Assembly (NCBI GenBank): GCA_001600495.1
Contig: BCKE01000044.1
Span: 154,967-218,966, forward strand
DNA length: 64,000 nt
Direction of reading: 5' to 3'
Source: Pilasporangium apinafurcum
Lineage: Eukaryota > Oomycota > Peronosporomycetes > Pythiales > Pythiaceae
Below are positions 1 through 8,912 of this stretch, piece after piece (position 1 is the first letter of the stretch; the number at the start of each line of letters is the position of its first letter). Below the pieces are notes generated by a model. The model did not search any database. It saw nothing but the letters and a program-made list of their open reading frames with translations, and was not told the DNA's origin. Position numbers and translations under genes: made by a program.

Positions 1-91
1 CAACTTCATGATTGGTTTGATTGTGTTTTGGATTGTGGTTCAAACGGCGATCTACCTCACGCTGAAGTTCGTCAGTCACCTCAAAAGATAG
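1..91 (+). CDS. PDR-type ABC transporter, C-terminal end only
   Basis: The first 91 bases are the last 29 codons and the stop of a gene that begins outside the window. The reading frame (from base 2) gives a hydrophobic segment, then a tail ending VSHLKR and a stop. The complete PDR transporter at 18917-22963 ends the same way (final membrane helix, YVSHLKR, stop), so this is a second member of that pleiotropic drug resistance family. These are plasma-membrane ATP-driven exporters; the part visible here is the last transmembrane helix and short cytoplasmic tail. The family call rests on the paralogue rather than on domains visible here. Confidence 0.85.
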   Translation, partial: NFMIGLIVFWIVVQTAIYLTLKFVSHLKR

Positions 92-340
92 AGAATGAGG
101 ATGATAATTTCCTACGTAGCTTATATCCGCTCATCTTGTCTTTGTCAACGGATGTATGGGTGGATGTATCTTTAGTAGAAACAAGAGTGCATGATAGCGA
201 GGAAATGAAAGATCTTTCTCGTCGTTTTTGAATGAATATACATATATTTTGCTCGCTTGATATTATTATGATGTGATAGTCTAATTCGCCGCCCTATTGT
301 TGGTGAAGCACAAAGCTTTTCTAAGAAGTTTTACACTTCA

Positions 341-637
341 CGAGATCATATGAGACATCAAAGTACCCCAGAGAGGACCTCTTGTTTTTTGTTTGGGTCC
401 AACTTGACTAGCAAAAGTTAGACGCCCTGCGGAGTAGCCATCTCCGACACCTGGACTCGATGAGTCCAGGAGAGTAGATGTTCACTCTTGAAGAAGATGT
501 TTCTAGCAGCCTTGACATCTCTATCAAGGACGAAATTGCAGTGAGGATGCTCTAAGACTTTCTGGTGCTTCATCGTGTGGTTGATTCTCCCACACTGAGA
601 ACAAGTCTTTGCTGTATAGCGCTCTTCACAGTCACCC
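341..637 (-). mobile_element. Fanzor/TnpB-like relic, copy A1 (3' end of element)
   Basis: Read on the minus strand, this carries the C-terminal end of a TnpB/Fanzor nuclease: SQCGRINH (first CxxC knuckle region), then PHCNFVLDRDVKAARN, the expected second knuckle and RuvC-III motif. The frame then runs through the hairpin at 450-470 and stops. Only about 60 codons of the protein remain, so the copy is a 5'-truncated fossil. The end at about 341 (GATCTCGTGAAG on the minus strand) resembles the ends of copies B and C (GATCTCTTGAGG). It lies 250 bp after the PDR gene and points head-on at copy A2. TnpB-family proteins are RNA-guided DNA endonucleases; nothing suggests this copy is active. Confidence 0.75.
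450..470 (-). repeat. Hairpin at the 3' end of Fanzor copy A1
   Basis: A perfect 9-bp stem (CCTGGACTC / GAGTCCAGG) with a 3-nt loop lies at the end of the TnpB-like reading frame. In bacterial IS200/IS605 elements and in Fanzor elements the guide RNA comes from this position, overlapping the 3' end of the gene. That role is inference. The hairpin recurs at 946-966 and is half-deleted in copies B and C. Confidence 0.6.
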
Positions 638-656
638 TTGCACAGTCATGAGCAAT

Positions 657-1022
657 GCATTAACCTCTACCCCTATTACTCCTACCTATAGGACACACTT
701 TGGTCTGTTTTCTAAAGCGAACAAACCCACATCGATAGAGACTTGTTTCGTATTCTCTGCTATGAGCTCTTTTCAGTGCCATTCTCTCCAAGAATGGATG
801 TGAGGCGATGCTAGTACATGACCGAGGAGATCCAGCTGATAACTAAGTTAAAACGATTGTCCGGAAAGTGTGACGCGGTAGTATCGGTGCGAAAGAAAGC
901 TAAAGATCACACTAGAAACATCGCTCAAGAATGAACACCTACTCTCCTGGACTCATTAAGTCCAGGTGTCGGAGATGGCTACCCCGCAGGGTGTCCAGCT
1001 TTTGCTGGCCAAGTCGGGCCCA
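657..1022 (+). mobile_element. Fanzor/TnpB-like relic, copy A2 (internally deleted)
   Basis: This 366-bp plus-strand copy joins the 5' end of the element directly to its 3' end. Bases 657-909 follow the 5' part of copy D (32424 onward), including GGTAGTATCGGTGCGAAAG, coding for VVSVRK in both. Bases 913-1022 hold the RuvC-III end (AGAAACATC, coding RNI), the hairpin and the terminal AAGTCGGGCC. Everything between, including most of the nuclease, is missing. Such internal deletion products are miniature non-autonomous derivatives in other transposon families. It lies head to head with A1. The 5' part is only moderately similar to D (roughly two thirds by eye), so it is old. Confidence 0.65.
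946..966 (+). repeat. Hairpin at the 3' end of Fanzor copy A2
   Basis: CCTGGACTC pairs with AAGTCCAGG (8 of 9 pairs) around a 3-nt loop, followed by the GTGTCGGAGATGG block seen in copies A1, B and C. The same structure in the same place as in A1 suggests it was kept while the protein decayed. Confidence 0.6.
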
Positions 1023-1364
1023 TTCAAAAAAACTAAACAAGTCCAAGATAACGACAGTATCCCCTCTATTGCTGTGAAGAGACCTCATGACATATACTTA
1101 CAGATTGTCTCCATCAGACCGTGAGCGCAGGGAGAATTGCGAAGAGAAGTAGATACTATTACTTCCTCGTTGCTTTTCGCATGGTGTCCCAAGTATCGAC
1201 ATATCAAGTACCATTTTACCATAAATAATAAATATCGTAAATAACTGCAAATTACATGCACTTAAATAATAACTCACTTGAATAAGTATCTATAGTTTAC
1301 GGGAAAACGTAAACAAAGAGCCTCAAGCGTAGTGCAACTAGGACAAAGGTCACACAAGAGCAGC
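1023..1364. other. Intergenic, 5' flank of the gene at 1365
   Basis: AT-rich non-coding DNA (TACCATAAATAATAAATATC around 1210-1230) between Fanzor copy A2 and the next start codon. It probably holds the promoter; no clear core element was recognised. Confidence 0.4.
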
Positions 1365-3185
1365 ATGGACGGTTATGACGACGGGAGCTCGACGGAAAGC
1401 GAATATTACGACGAAGAAGAACATTTGAACGACGTTGACTGGTCTGTCAATGATCAAAGCAAACAAGCATGTCCAGCAGTCGCATTCCCAACGAAATATA
1501 ACATCAAACAAGAACCACAGCAAAAGTGGTTTGACCCTCAGATAACCTCTGGCTCAGTTGAAAAGTGTGCTGTTCCAGTTGCCAATGCCGAGTTTCCTGC
1601 AATTGTTACGCCACCACAGAAGCAACTAGAGCGAAACATTTTAGCAACGAAAGAATCGGTACCAGCGATGATGGACGAGCATCAGATAGTGGGCCGGGAG
1701 ACAATCAGTTCAACTCAACAACCAGCAGAGAAGAAGCTGCCCAGTGGTTTTGATACACCAACTGCTACTGTTACTGGTCGCAATAACCGTATTCTTTCTG
1801 CCGAGAGCAAGAGACGACTACCGCCACAGCGAATCGCACGAATCGGTTCGTCGATCGTGCCTGAATCGGAATTAGTCTCGATACCAGCAGTGATCGGTCT
1901 TCAACACTCGGTATCGAAAGTGAAACACTCGCAATCAACACAGAAGATGGCTCAACAACATCAACCGCAGATGCTACAGAAGGGAAAGCAGAAATGCAGC
2001 GATCAACCTAGTAGCCCTTACACAGCCGACGTGAGGCGGTACAAAATTGCGCGAATGTACGTTGTTAACAAGCTCGACCAAGTGATATCAGAAAGTGAGA
2101 GGCGCCTCCTTCAACGAAATGAAAACTGGTTAGCAAACTTGAAAGAACGGCTGAGTAAGAGTGATTCCAATCGGTTTTATGAAGTTTTTCGATCGATTCG
2201 AATATCGCCAGAGGAGGTGGCCAAATACGCAAAAGCAGCGGAGAAGGGCGACCACGATGTGGCAGCGAAAACCATGGCAAAGAAAAAATCACCGCAGCAA
2301 TTGAATAAGCAAAGCTCGCATATGGACAAGACAGCATCGGCGCTTAATTGTAGCACTATCCCAAGCTCCTCAACTCTAACACGCAAACCAGTCGAACCAG
2401 AACGGCGGATTGCAAGGCTCAGTGAATCAACTTCTACACAAGAGGCGGCCGTGAAACCACGACTGAATGTCCATATCCGATGGTCACATTCCGATGTAAT
2501 TGATTCACAAGACAAAATGCGCCACAAGAACCTACTCAAGCGCAAATTACCCGAACGAGAGGCACACTCTTATCCAACAATGAGCAATGCATACATACAT
2601 GAAGTTCGCATGCTCAAGATTACAAAAATGACTACTCGTGAAGGGATGCACGCAACCAAATCTGGCAAACACAGACGATATCTAGAGCAGAAGCGCGAGG
2701 ACCTGCAGATAACAGAGAAGCGTCTGGCCGAGGAACATCCAGATCGTTTTCACGATTTGTATCGATCGCTAGAGATTGATTGGCGGGAAGTGGAACAATA
2801 TGGGGATAATGAAGAAACAAAACATTTCGCGCATAAAGTGGGTGAGTATCAGGTGGAGAAGCAGCTTTTGGACAACGAGTGGCGGCAACGCCGTCACCTG
2901 TCCTCCTACAGTCGAGAGGATCTGAAGAATCGAGAGCGTGCACTTAAGAGATTCGAACGGTGGTTGCGATCGGAGAACGATCAACTCTTTAAGCAGCTCA
3001 TGCGTGTTGAGTCGACTGAAGGTTCTTCCTGGCGCGATCGCCATGTGGATTTCGAAAGACAGTATCTTAACAAACGACACACACATGTAGACGATGATGA
3101 TGACTATCTCTCGAAACAGGTAGATGTCTTGTTGCCGCCTCGTCCACGAACCAACAAACGACTACGGTCTATCAATCTTGCTTAA
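1365..3185 (+). CDS. Charged protein with ESEYYD motif and three helical repeats, unknown function
   Basis: A 606-residue protein starting at the ATG at 1365; the frame is open upstream but has no earlier ATG. I do not recognise a catalytic domain. The N-terminus is acidic (DDGSSTESEYYDEEEH). The middle is Gln/Ser-rich and probably disordered. Three copies of a basic helical unit follow: around residues 240-290 (ERRLLQRNENWLANLKERL, then RFYEVFRSI), around 430-480 (EDLQITEKRLAEEHPDRF, then LYRSL) and around 520-560 (EDLKNRERALKRFERWL). The unit looks like a short coiled-coil or three-helix module. The tail is basic (KRHTH, then an acidic DDDDD run). The minus-strand gene at 4109-4978 shares the N-terminal motif. 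Nuclear or chromatin work is possible from the charge pattern but unproven. Confidence 0.75.
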   Translation: MDGYDDGSSTESEYYDEEEHLNDVDWSVNDQSKQACPAVAFPTKYNIKQEPQQKWFDPQITSGSVEKCAVPVANAEFPAIVTPPQKQLERNILATKESVPAMMDEHQIVGRETISSTQQPAEKKLPSGFDTPTATVTGRNNRILSAESKRRLPPQRIARIGSSIVPESELVSIPAVIGLQHSVSKVKHSQSTQKMAQQHQPQMLQKGKQKCSDQPSSPYTADVRRYKIARMYVVNKLDQVISESERRLLQRNENWLANLKERLSKSDSNRFYEVFRSIRISPEEVAKYAKAAEKGDHDVAAKTMAKKKSPQQLNKQSSHMDKTASALNCSTIPSSSTLTRKPVEPERRIARLSESTSTQEAAVKPRLNVHIRWSHSDVIDSQDKMRHKNLLKRKLPEREAHSYPTMSNAYIHEVRMLKITKMTTREGMHATKSGKHRRYLEQKREDLQITEKRLAEEHPDRFHDLYRSLEIDWREVEQYGDNEETKHFAHKVGEYQVEKQLLDNEWRQRRHLSSYSREDLKNRERALKRFERWLRSENDQLFKQLMRVESTEGSSWRDRHVDFERQYLNKRHTHVDDDDDYLSKQVDVLLPPRPRTNKRLRSINLA

Positions 3186-3641
3186 CACAGACTTTTGGTA
3201 TTGCACCCAAACTCTGCAGATATGATTACTTACGCCAGACATGGGCTTTGAGCCTGCGATATGACGAAGATGCAGTATACAGATGTGCCTTGGAGATGTA
3301 TAAAGGCAAAGCTGACCTTTTGCCCTTATTTTTACTACGAAAAGGTATTTAGAGCTAAGTTTTGAGAGAGAATGTACTTGGAATAGGTACAAGATCGTGC
3401 ATTCCTGTTTGTCGGCACATCAAAAGAATCAAATGCCTTGATTAACACGTATGCAGTTGAAGCTTCTAAGAAAGAGTTTATTACGATCACTGGTTGATTA
3501 TAAGAGTAGTTGGAGCTCCAATTCCACTTTGTCATGCTTCTCACGTTTGCTGTTCATACCCTCAATTAATTCGTCAAGCATACCTCGACAGATTGAGGAG
3601 CATAATACATCATAAATAGGTCGTTTTGTATTTGAGCTTGG
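3186..3641. other. Intergenic, no gene seen
   Basis: No convincing coding frame on either strand. Short frames here are broken and lack similarity or splice-site support. It probably contains 3' UTR of the gene ending at 3185. Confidence 0.4.
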
Positions 3642-3920
3642 TCATGCAACATCTGGCATGCTGGAAAGCCATGGTTTCGATGGAATAATCTTGGTTCGAT
3701 CGTAGACTTTGTCGAAAAGAGGTGGTTGCTGGCTTGTCAAACGTGACTCCAGTTCCTTCAACGTATGTTTGCTAATTCTATGCTCAAGGTCCTGTGCCAA
3801 TTTGAAGTATTTGGCATGATCCAGGAACGTCTTTTCTTCAAATGGTCCAGCAATAGGTTCAAAAGGTGTGCTTTGTTGATGCAAGAACGCAAAATGACTC
3901 ACTATCACAGGCTCCAACAT
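3642..3920 (-). CDS. Small hypothetical ORF, possibly a degraded relative of the flanking gene
   Basis: A 92-codon minus-strand frame from an ATG at 3920. It holds a helical stretch (LAQDLEHRISKHTLKELESRL followed by LFDKVYDR) that resembles the repeat unit of the gene at 1365-3185 (TEKRLAEEHPDRFHDLYRS). It lies downstream of the minus-strand gene at 4109-4978. It may be a leftover piece of the same family, or the last exon of a gene I could not join. The intervening 190 bases have stops in the available frames. Confidence 0.3.
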   Translation of the reverse strand: MLEPVIVSHFAFLHQQSTPFEPIAGPFEEKTFLDHAKYFKLAQDLEHRISKHTLKELESRLTSQQPPLFDKVYDRTKIIPSKPWLSSMPDVA

Positions 3921-4108
3921 CCTCACGAGTCATTTACACTTTTGTCGCTCGGTTATCGCAGCATCTGCAAAGTTATTGCTTTTGAAATCCAAACATCTAA
4001 TAATGCTGCTCTTCTGAGCCATCTTGACAGCCAATTGCGTTCCTGAGACCATCGCCCATCGCTATTCCAACAGGAGCATAAAACATGGCTGATTCGCATG
4101 TCTCCTTG

Positions 4109-4978
4109 TTATACTCGCTGTTCCGTTATCTTTTTAACAGCAGATATCGATTTTTCTAGTTTCGCTCTGGATCTGGTAATTGGTGGTCCTTTTGATTTTG
4201 AGCTGCTACCAGCCGTCCCTCTCCGTCGCTTTTGTTCTTGCGCTTTCCCCTTCTTTTTCTCTTGGATAACTGCTTGCTGTGCCTTTCTCTTTTGTTTTTT
4301 TATTCCTTGTCTTTGCTGTTTGGAAACTCTGGCAAATTCTTTCTTGCGCAAGTTTTCATTCCATTGATTCAGAAACTTTTTGGATCGGAGACGCTTGTCC
4401 TCATCAATCAGCCCTTCGAATTCTGGAGCGCACACAAGTTTGTGATACATGATTCCTGCATTTATCCCGCGCATACACGCCAAGCACCGCCGAACCAGGC
4501 AAGAAGATGATCGATGTTTAACGGAAAAGCAATCTTTTCCGTAGTAAGTCTTACAGCACACACACTGGATGAGCTGGCCATCAGATGCCGCCGTCAAGGG
4601 CGCTGTTGGCAGCTCCGTTTGGCAACACAAGCAGCGCCTCTCGGGTACAATCGCATGCTTTGATGTCGGCTCTCTGGTCTCAGCATTTTCTTCAGACTGT
4701 TCGTCATTGCCGTTTCGATTAAGATCACACAGATGATCCAATTGTTTTTCTGGTGAGATAAGTACACTTTCCGTCTCTTCGGGTGCTGCATGTGCTCGAC
4801 CATGTCCACTGCTACGGCTCTCTGAAGCGGAAGATCTGGTATTCTGATCCTCTATCAGTGGCGCTTCGTCTTCGATGTCGTCTATACCATAGTACTCGTC
4901 TTCGGTGTCGTCTATGTCATAATACTCGCTTTCAGTGGTGCTCTGACTGCCGTCATCCAGTTCACACTTGGCCTCCAT
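4109..4978 (-). CDS. Acidic protein with Cys-rich zinc-finger-like region, unknown function
   Basis: A 289-residue single-exon protein; the ATG at 4978 fits. The first 45 residues hold an acidic tandem repeat (TESEYYDIDDTEDEYYGIDDIEDE). Residues about 115-180 are rich in paired cysteines (CLCC, CVCC, CLVRRCLAC, ending HKLVC), like a PHD or RING-like zinc domain with pairs spaced for two metals. The C-terminal third is strongly basic (KKQKRKAQQ, EQKRRRG) and could be a nuclear localisation or nucleic-acid-binding tail. The DDGS..TESEYYD start matches that of the gene at 1365-3185, so the two are probably diverged relatives in inverted orientation. Fanzor copy B ends about 80 bp upstream of the start codon. 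Confidence 0.75.
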   Translation of the reverse strand: MEAKCELDDGSQSTTESEYYDIDDTEDEYYGIDDIEDEAPLIEDQNTRSSASESRSSGHGRAHAAPEETESVLISPEKQLDHLCDLNRNGNDEQSEENAETREPTSKHAIVPERRCLCCQTELPTAPLTAASDGQLIQCVCCKTYYGKDCFSVKHRSSSCLVRRCLACMRGINAGIMYHKLVCAPEFEGLIDEDKRLRSKKFLNQWNENLRKKEFARVSKQQRQGIKKQKRKAQQAVIQEKKKGKAQEQKRRRGTAGSSSKSKGPPITRSRAKLEKSISAVKKITEQRV

Positions 4979-5059
4979 TTCTTGTTCAATGTGATGAGAT
5001 CATGTCAAGAAGAAATTATTCCAAAACTATATTACCATAAATAACGGTTCGTTTTCATG

Positions 5060-6269
5060 CCTCAAGAGATCATGTGAGATACCAATAGATACCGGTACCT
5101 CCGGAAGGATGTCCTGTTTTTTCTTTGGATCCAACTTGACCAGCAAAAACTACTTAAGACTAGATGACCCACAGAGTAACCATCTCCGACACCTGGACTC
5201 GATGAATAAGTGCTCATTCTTGAGAAAGATGTTTCTAGCAACATTGACATCTCTATCGAGAATGAGCTTGCGGTGAGGGCGCTGAAAGACTTTCTGGTGC
5301 TCGATCGTGTGGTTGATTCTCCCACACTGAGAACAAGTCTTTGTTGTATAATGCTCCCCACAGTCGATCACGCGTCTACCTGGTCTTCCCATTTTGTAAC
5401 TGAGTAGCTTCTTGAACTTATAGTGAGATCACGTGAGCATTTTTCTTGATACCTTCCTTGATATCATTTTTTGTTTGGACGTCAGCTCTGATGTACCAAA
5501 AGTTGGAAGAAGGACTTCATGGTAGTTGTCCGACAAGGATGAAATGATATCCATTCCTTGTTCCAATCGATCCAAGATCATACAACCACATTCTGTGCCC
5601 ACTACTGCTTGAGATAGCTCTGGTGTTAACCAAATTTGGAAGTTCTCATCCTCTAATGGTTTCAGGATGGATACCAAATATCTCTCTAACTTTGGCAGAG
5701 GATCCATACTTGGTCATGTCTTTCGACTGAAATCGATGTCGTGGCTTGGTAGCAAATTCACAAGCGAGATAGACAATAGTCAATCGCCAGACTGCACTTG
5801 AAAGTCTCCAGCTATGGATGATATGTGGAGTAACGTACTAAGGATGAAGAGTCGCTGTGTGGCATCATCCAAGTGCTGTCGTTGCCTGTCACAAGTTGTG
5901 GAATAGTGTTTGCCTAAATATTCCACCTTCTAATGGTAGCGGTGAACACTAGTTTATTAAATGCCTGTACGACTCAACGGTGCGTCAACGGTAATGCTAC
6001 GGACATGGAAGCGCGCAAAACTCTCACTGTCACATATAATCTCGTATCTGTGATCTTTGCCTCCCTTTCGCACCGATACTACCGTGCCATGTTTTCTAGA
6101 CACTCACTTTGATTCTCTACGCACTCGATCTCCTCAGGCATACACTGTCATCGCTTCGCATCCTTTCTTGAAAAGAAGGACAAAAAGTTTCTATGTCTAG
6201 CGATAGGGAGAAAAAACACGTCAAAGTAAATCCCACCGATGGGAGAAGTGCGGGAATAAAGGTTAAGAA
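5060..6269 (-). mobile_element. Fanzor/TnpB-like relic, copy B
   Basis: A 1.21-kb element on the minus strand. The readable coding part (5707 down to about 5155) includes the stretch with LLPTFGTSEL, the conserved SHYKFKKLLSYK, YTTKTCSQCG (first zinc knuckle) and LILDRDVNVARNI (RuvC-III). An in-frame stop interrupts this about 90 codons in, and the second knuckle reads RPHR instead of CPxC. The N-terminal half of a usual nuclease is absent or unreadable. From 6269 to about 5213 it is collinear without gaps with copy D (33480 down to 32424 mirrored), identical in every stretch I compared. Its last 145 bp instead match copy C. The 5' end carries a small TCCCA-TCGG-TGGGA hairpin. It lies between the genes at 4978 and 6443, which point away from it. 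Confidence 0.75.
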
Positions 6270-6442
6270 AAATGAGGTGAATATAATCAGGTTGCTCCTA
6301 GTTAATCTTTAATTAGTGTGTTTCTTCTCGTATGTTTCAGAAATTTATTTCCCCCTTATTTAACTGGTTAATTACGGATAGTACGCAATGTTTTACCGCT
6401 ATTTATGGAACTTCGATTTTGTCAGTGATTCACAAGGTCATC

Positions 6443-7442
6443 ATGAACCACAGATGCATCTGCTGGTGGCGGCCATTAACGCCACGAAAAGCTGACTATG
6501 TGATGCAGGTACCTATTGAACTCATATGGCACGACTACATGCAAATGATATGCCTTATTGTAATATACATGTCATGGTTGCTTTATCCCATAGACTCTCA
6601 CAACCACAACATGCACGCGGACACAATGCTACTCCACCGATAGCAAAAATGGCAACTCAACCAACCGACGCGGTTCTACACCTAGGAATGACCTCCCGGA
6701 TGGATTTGCTGCCTTTAGACAGACACTGACGAGAGTTAGAGAACGTGCGCATCTCTTCCAGCGATATAAGCAGGCAAATGTGTTTGCTGCCTCACCGCCA
6801 TTCTCATCGATGGCTGCGTGGTTCCAGTTCTTCCAACTAAATCGCCCACAGGAAACGCAAGTTGATATGGTTGAGTTCTTGGAAGGTGCAAAGTATGCCA
6901 TTGAATCAACGATGCTGGCGATGTACTCGCGTGAGTTTGTGGACTCTGTGATGAATAAAAGAAGCAATGGAGTAGTTCATGATCGAGAGACTGTAATTTA
7001 TGAACCAACCGCCATAGAGCGATTGGAGCAAACACTGGATCCGGTTGCTTTGAAGGCATTCAAGCTCTTCATCCGGCATACAGAGCAACGCGGATTATAT
7101 TCTGAATTGATTAAGCTCGAGATTGGCGATGTGGAGCTTCTTGGTGTGGATTACCAGCGGATTCCAGCTCACTCTGTGATCAATTCTACTGGTGCGATTA
7201 TCACAGGAGTCCCGATGTACGAACGTCTAACTTTGGACGTGGTTGTGGATACCATAGAGCACATCAAACTCCACACACTTGAAGACACAAAGTCTTCAAC
7301 ACGAGTCAGGAGTGAAAGAGAAGAAGACGATGTGGTTGTAAAGGAGAACCAAACGGTGTGGCAGTTCACGTCGAATGTGACGTCACCAGACGATTTAGAC
7401 TGGATCATTACCCCATGTTTATTTACAGTAGATGAACCTTAG
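6443..7442 (+). CDS. Putative mitochondrial Tim44-like domain protein (paralogue 1)
   Basis: Two exons: 6443-6508 and 6594-7442, with an 85-nt intron (GTACCT to CCCATAG), giving 304 residues. The N-terminus is Arg/Thr-rich with almost no acids and contains RTQCYSTDSKNG, as expected of a mitochondrial presequence; the paralogue at 26805-27680 has RRYFASSSS at the matching place. The body holds VDMVEFLEGAKYAIES, IGDVELLGVDYQRI and ends WQFTSNVTSPDDLDW; the paralogue has VDLQDFVQGAEQVVHT, INQVGLAAVDYKSI and WTFESNVTDPEQLEW. This pattern, with a closing beta-strand WxFxSNV, is typical of the Tim44/mL45-like fold of inner-membrane import and mitoribosome proteins. The fold assignment is from memory of the family and is moderately sure; the gene model is well supported. 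Confidence 0.7.
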
Positions 7443-7763
7443 ACTGAAGGTTCAACTGATCAGTAAGAGACAAAGAAGAAGAAAACTTCCACTTCTTATG
7501 TCAGCTAACAATCCAACGGCAGATAACAGAAACAAACAGAATGATGAGTACTGTCGCTTGGCATCCGACTTTTACCCACTACTGTATCGGCAGGCATATA
7601 ATGAATATATTGTATCATATCTATTTCCTTTGCTCTATTAGATGTATTCCTGGGCAAGGACAACTCCAATATCAATGATCTCATGATGTGAAATATGCTC
7701 AGCTCTCTGAACTGAACCAAGCAATTCAATATTATGGATGAGCCGCTATTGGAATCGACATAG

Positions 7764-8157
7764 AATCTCGAAGTTAAAGCAAGACTAACAGCGGCAAGTA
7801 AACACGTTCAGAAAGCCGAAACGGAATTGTGCAATCCTATGAAGAAAATAGAAAGCGATTCGGTAACGATGGTGCATGGATAAGGCACTCCGTGTTGTGG
7901 ACGAAGAAATGAAACGTATAGAAGAAACGCATATAAACAGTCGTACAGCTGACGAAGCGGGAATTCGAACACTCAAATACAAGTTTGATTCTGCTAACAG
8001 CGAAGTCACGAAGCTACTGGATCAGATTGCTGAATTAACGACCCGTTTGGCTGTACAAGATGCCAAGTCAGCTGAAGTAACCGCTGATCATTCCAAGAAA
8101 ACTACTCGAATGCTATTCTGGTCGTCAAGCTATTTTGAAAGTGGCAAAGGGACGTAA
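7764..8157 (+). pseudogene. Broken coiled-coil gene fragment
   Basis: Two overlapping frames of charged heptad-like sequence: 7767 onward (LEVKARLTAASKHVQKAETEL) and, after a one-base shift near 7876, MDKALRVVDEEMKRIEET and TKLLDQIAELTTRLAVQ up to the stop at 8157. The shift between frames with no sensible intron, and the absence of any flanking domain, suggest a decayed gene. It could also be an exon pair I failed to splice. No family was recognised. Confidence 0.4.
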
Positions 8158-8466
8158 AATGGAGTTGGCAGAAACACGCTGAATTGATGAGAGAGAATTT
8201 GCTGACGCTTAGATCGTGATAGCCGGATATATTGCTGTTTTTGCTGTTTTTCTCGTTGCAAACGAGGCACTACTGGCATTTGAAAGTTGCCACCGTTATT
8301 TTTTCGCATGCTGATGGTGGTGGTAGGTCCAGGTTTACGGTGAGATGCATTCGGTGATCTCCATTACGATCTCTTTTGTCGTTGACTTTGAAGCTCTATT
8401 GGAGGTTCTTGTTGTAACCTATATTTAGATTTTTGTATTTTGCACGCACACTTGATCACTACCCGC

Positions 8467-8760
8467 TTATCTAACGTGGATTTCCTCGTGATTTCGGTTT
8501 CGCTCGTCTACTTTGAAGTTGCGACATCCGAGTGGGAAGATTGCGTTTGGTTGCTTATTTCTCATCGTGGCAGTAAGTACAGGGTAATGTTTTATCGGGC
8601 GCTTGAGATCGGTTTTTGAAGTTGGCTGAAAATTACATGCGAAAGCGAGCAGTGGCAAAATCAAGACGAGTATGCAAATATGGTTTCTTATATTTATAAT
8701 TGATTGATTTTTTAGAGCATGCTGGCGTTTTGTGTCTTTCTTGGTTGCTTGGAGTAGCAT
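8467..8760 (-). CDS. Possible small membrane-anchored or secreted protein
   Basis: A 97-codon minus-strand ORF with an ATG at 8760. A basic leader of about 30 residues precedes one hydrophobic stretch (ICILVLILPLLAFACNF), then a basic polar tail (KTDLKRPIKHYP to the C-terminus). The hydrophobic run would fit a signal anchor. No RXLR, LFLAK or similar effector motif is present and no homologue is recognised. It lies in otherwise gene-free DNA; it may be a chance ORF. Confidence 0.25.
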   Translation of the reverse strand: MLLQATKKDTKRQHALKNQSIINIRNHICILVLILPLLAFACNFQPTSKTDLKRPIKHYPVLTATMRNKQPNAIFPLGCRNFKVDERNRNHEEIHVR

Positions 8761-8912
8761 GTTGGAAGTCTATTCCCGTGCATCACAAATCATGGATTTC
8801 ACATTAATGCCACACGTCGCAGGAATCAGATCTGGGTCCGCGCCGTTTCGTGTCCTCCCTTCATCAATTAGAAGGACTGAATTCGCTCACTAGTGACGCA
8901 CAGAAGCCTACG

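Noticed and set aside
6332-6729. Two overlapping ORFs before the first Tim44-like gene
   Set aside because: The splice model 6443-6508 plus 6594-7442 explains the region better and gives a mitochondrial presequence matching the paralogue.
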